From Clostridia bacterium (GTDB taxonomy: Bacteria; Bacillota; Clostridia; Christensenellales; QALW01): DNA of 7,263 bases. The stretch is from contig JAGCSD010000161.1 of the NCBI GenBank assembly GCA_017964345.1, forward strand, positions 1-7,263, given 5' to 3'. This document shows, piece by piece, positions 5,401 through 7,263 of the stretch. Positions within the stretch are counted from its first letter, which is position 1. Each line of letters begins with the position of its first letter. Position numbers and translations under genes: made by a program. The notes beneath the pieces were generated by a model. It was not told the origin of the DNA. It worked only from the letters and a program-made list of their open reading frames with translations, and made no database searches.

Positions 5401-7263
5401 ATGCAGAGCGAACCGATCGGCGCAGGATTTAATTTGCTTGACGGCGTGCAGGCAAGTGATATGGATGGACTTGCCGATTACGACTTGAAGTTCCGTACGA
5501 TTGCTTCATACGGATTGGTGCACGCCAACGCGGCATTCTTCTTCCCCACCGAAATGAGTACTTTTATCAGTCAAAACGGCGGCTGGTCCGATACATCCGT
5601 GGCACAGGTTTCACACGGCAATGAAACGGTTACGCTTTACGATCTTTCCGACGACGCCAAAGCGGCGCTGGACAGACTTTCCCGCTATTGGGTGGCACGG
5701 TTTGGCGCTTTCCCCGTGATGTGGACGCTCGGACAGGAGGTCGATAACGATTTTTACTGGGATCGCGAGAATTACAATGGTCACCGTGAATGGAGTGCGG
5801 CGAACAACCCGTATCATTACGTGGCGGAGCGCATCGCCTATTATGACGCGTATCACCATCCGCTTTCCGCACATCAGGAGAGCGTCAGCAACACAACGGC
5901 ATCTGATTCTTCTTTCCGTGAAATCAACGCACATACCTGGTACGCAGCGCAGTGGTCACAAAAGTATAATGAAAAAATCAATCTCACCTATCCGAAGGAT
6001 TACTGGAATAACGGGCAAGGGAAGCCTGTTGTAAATTATGAAGGAAAATACTGCTTCCTGTGGACCAAAAACTTCGGTGCGCGTGTACAGGGTTGGATGG
6101 CATATCTGAGCGGTATGTTCGGCGCCTCGTGGGGCGCTCAGGATATGTGGAATTACCAAAGCACCTATGACGAGGATGATAGTTCCAACGACGGCGTGGA
6201 TCTCATTACATCTGAGGAAAAACAGGAAGCCGTGTGGGAGGACGCACTCTCCTACCGCAGCACCTATCAACTGTGCTATATGCGCACGTTCTTTGAAGAA
6301 ATCGTTTGCGATTGGCACACACTGCTGCCGCGGTTTGACAATACCGCCTACTTTACACCGGAAAACAATCTTGTCTTTTATCTGTGTGCTTCCAATACGG
6401 ACCACAGCAAGATTGTGCTGTATTTCTATCAGTTCAGCGATCCCGCTTTAGCGCGAAATCCCAATGCCACAGCAGAAAACGCTGTTAAGACCGGCACGGT
6501 TTCTTCGCTGACGCCGAACGGATCATATCGCTATATCTGGTATAATCCCGTCACGGGACAAATTGACGAGGCGGGCAATTTTACTGCGTCGTCGTCCGGC
6601 ACGTGGAGTGCAGGAAATAAAACAACCGGCGATATGGTTCTGTATATTATCAAGGAGCCTGTTTCCTGCTTGCACGCACACACCGCTTCCTTCACGCAGA
6701 AAGCCCCGACTTGCATAGAACCCGGCTGTGACGCGCACGTATTCTGTACTGATTGCGGAAATATGATCAGCGGCAGCCTGAACAAAACGGCACAACTTTC
6801 TCACACGCCGGGCAGTGCCGCCACCTGCACGACCGATCAGAAATGCACCGTCTGCCATACGGTGCTGCAGCCGCGCTTCGGGCATGATCTGATTGAAACG
6901 GTGACCGGACCGACCTGCACGGAGGCGGGTGTTGTGACATCATACTGCACGCAGTGTGATTTTACACAGACAATAACGCTTTCCGCGCTGGGACATCAGG
7001 CAATAGACGTTGCCAAACTGAAGATGGGTGAAACGCGCTCATATCTGATTACCAAATCGGACGAAAGCTCGCTTTTCCGTGAAATGCCGTTTTCGGATGG
7101 TTATACCAACGCCGTGACTTTCTATGTCTATAATGACAGCAATGTCACGCTTTCAACTGTGGCCGTCAACTATAACTGGGGCTACAGAGCACTGGATGAC
7201 GCTCAAAATCCGTCGCAAATTATTCCCAGTACGCAAGTCAACCTGAATGTAGCGCCGCACACC
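5401..7263 (+). CDS. Glycoside hydrolase, catalytic and C-terminal fragment (open at window edge)
   Basis: The frame is open from 5392, straight after the TGA, to the last base; the first ATG is at 5401 but has no SD. It carries most of the DUF4038/GH140-like barrel: QSEPIGAGFN, YWVARFGAFPVMWTLGQEVDN with Glu484 (counted from 4288 through the TGA), HHPLSAHQ, and PVVNYEGKY with Glu585, followed by the GMFGASWGAQDMWNY motif typical of the family. Glu484 and Glu585 are the best catalytic candidates by motif position; this is inference. Residues about 668-790 form a C-terminal beta domain of the kind found after such barrels (NGSYRYIWYNPVTGQ). Three Cys-rich repeats (794-903) and another beta-rich, unrecognised domain follow. 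The C-terminus, and any wall-anchoring signal, lies beyond the window. Extracellular location is inferred from the signal peptide of the upstream fragment. Confidence 0.85.
   Translation, partial: MQSEPIGAGFNLLDGVQASDMDGLADYDLKFRTIASYGLVHANAAFFFPTEMSTFISQNGGWSDTSVAQVSHGNETVTLYDLSDDAKAALDRLSRYWVARFGAFPVMWTLGQEVDNDFYWDRENYNGHREWSAANNPYHYVAERIAYYDAYHHPLSAHQESVSNTTASDSSFREINAHTWYAAQWSQKYNEKINLTYPKDYWNNGQGKPVVNYEGKYCFLWTKNFGARVQGWMAYLSGMFGASWGAQDMWNYQSTYDEDDSSNDGVDLITSEEKQEAVWEDALSYRSTYQLCYMRTFFEEIVCDWHTLLPRFDNTAYFTPENNLVFYLCASNTDHSKIVLYFYQFSDPALARNPNATAENAVKTGTVSSLTPNGSYRYIWYNPVTGQIDEAGNFTASSSGTWSAGNKTTGDMVLYIIKEPVSCLHAHTASFTQKAPTCIEPGCDAHVFCTDCGNMISGSLNKTAQLSHTPGSAATCTTDQKCTVCHTVLQPRFGHDLIETVTGPTCTEAGVVTSYCTQCDFTQTITLSALGHQAIDVAKLKMGETRSYLITKSDESSLFREMPFSDGYTNAVTFYVYNDSNVTLSTVAVNYNWGYRALDDAQNPSQIIPSTQVNLNVAPHT
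6667..6996 (+). repeat. Three degenerate Cys-rich protein repeats in the glycoside hydrolase tail
   Basis: The encoded protein shows three successive units, roughly 6667-6804, 6805-6885 and 6886-6996. Each contains (P/A)TC followed later by a C-x-x-C pair, and each ends near Gly/Ser-His: APTC...FCTDCG...LSH, ATCTTDQKCTVCH...FGH, and PTCTEAGVVTSYCTQC...LGH. Similar 'ATCT...CxxCG...GH' repeats occur in secreted proteins of gut Firmicutes, from general knowledge. The repeats are at protein level only and the DNA copies are diverged. Function is unknown; metal binding or disulfide-stabilised spacing are possibilities. Confidence 0.7.

Noticed and set aside
5389..5440. TGA as a selenocysteine codon
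   Set aside because: The expected residue is Gly in a glycosidase barrel, not a redox site, and no clear SECIS-like hairpin follows; only the short palindrome CCGATCGG is seen.
5956..6405. A 149-codon open frame on the minus strand
   Set aside because: It is a shadow of the catalytic domain frame, which carries the conserved motifs.

Overview
The window looks like chromosomal DNA from a Gram-positive anaerobe of the Firmicutes, most plausibly an uncultured gut Clostridia/Oscillospirales-type bacterium. This rests on the tig-clpP-clpX gene order, strong Shine-Dalgarno sites (GGAGG, AGGAGG, AAAGGAGG), an RqcH/FbpA-type NFACT protein, and a large secreted glycoside hydrolase with Cys-rich tail repeats. 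The lineage is inferred from gene content and protein style, not from a search.

Left part, minus strand (1-2313): a tight operon reading right to left, trigger factor (tig, 883-2313), ClpP (280-864), then the first 89 residues of ClpX (1-269), which continues beyond the window. Gaps are 18 and 10 bases, and the clpP stop codon overlaps the clpX ribosome binding site. A very good sigma-A type promoter with an extended -10 (2351-2379) drives it. The trigger factor has an unusual 55-residue Lys/Ala/Pro-rich C-terminal tail.

Middle (2314-4163): a second promoter (2443-2471) points the other way and drives rqcH, whose product tags stalled nascent chains with alanine. In Bacillus such alanine tails are read by ClpXP, so the tagger sits back to back with the chaperone and protease genes of the same quality-control route. 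The rqcH frame is interrupted by one in-frame TAA (3597-3599) exactly where the family normally has a Tyr; the frame continues without a shift to 4163 and supplies the NFACT-R domain.

Right part, plus strand (4288-7263, open at the right edge): a secreted multidomain carbohydrate-active protein with a signal peptide, a carbohydrate-binding-like beta-sandwich, DUF5060, a DUF4038/GH140-like catalytic barrel, a C-terminal beta domain, three degenerate Cys-rich repeats, and a further unassigned domain. It also carries a single in-frame nonsense codon, TGA at 5389-5391, where a Gly is expected; the same frame is then open for 624 codons to the end of the window. Two neighbouring genes each broken by one substitution-type stop, without indels, is the most striking thing here. 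Sequence error, strain-level pseudogenisation and readthrough are the competing explanations; a changed genetic code is argued against by the rest of the window. I see no RNA genes, mobile elements, CRISPR arrays or convincing intrinsic terminators, and no gene-free stretch longer than about 180 bases.
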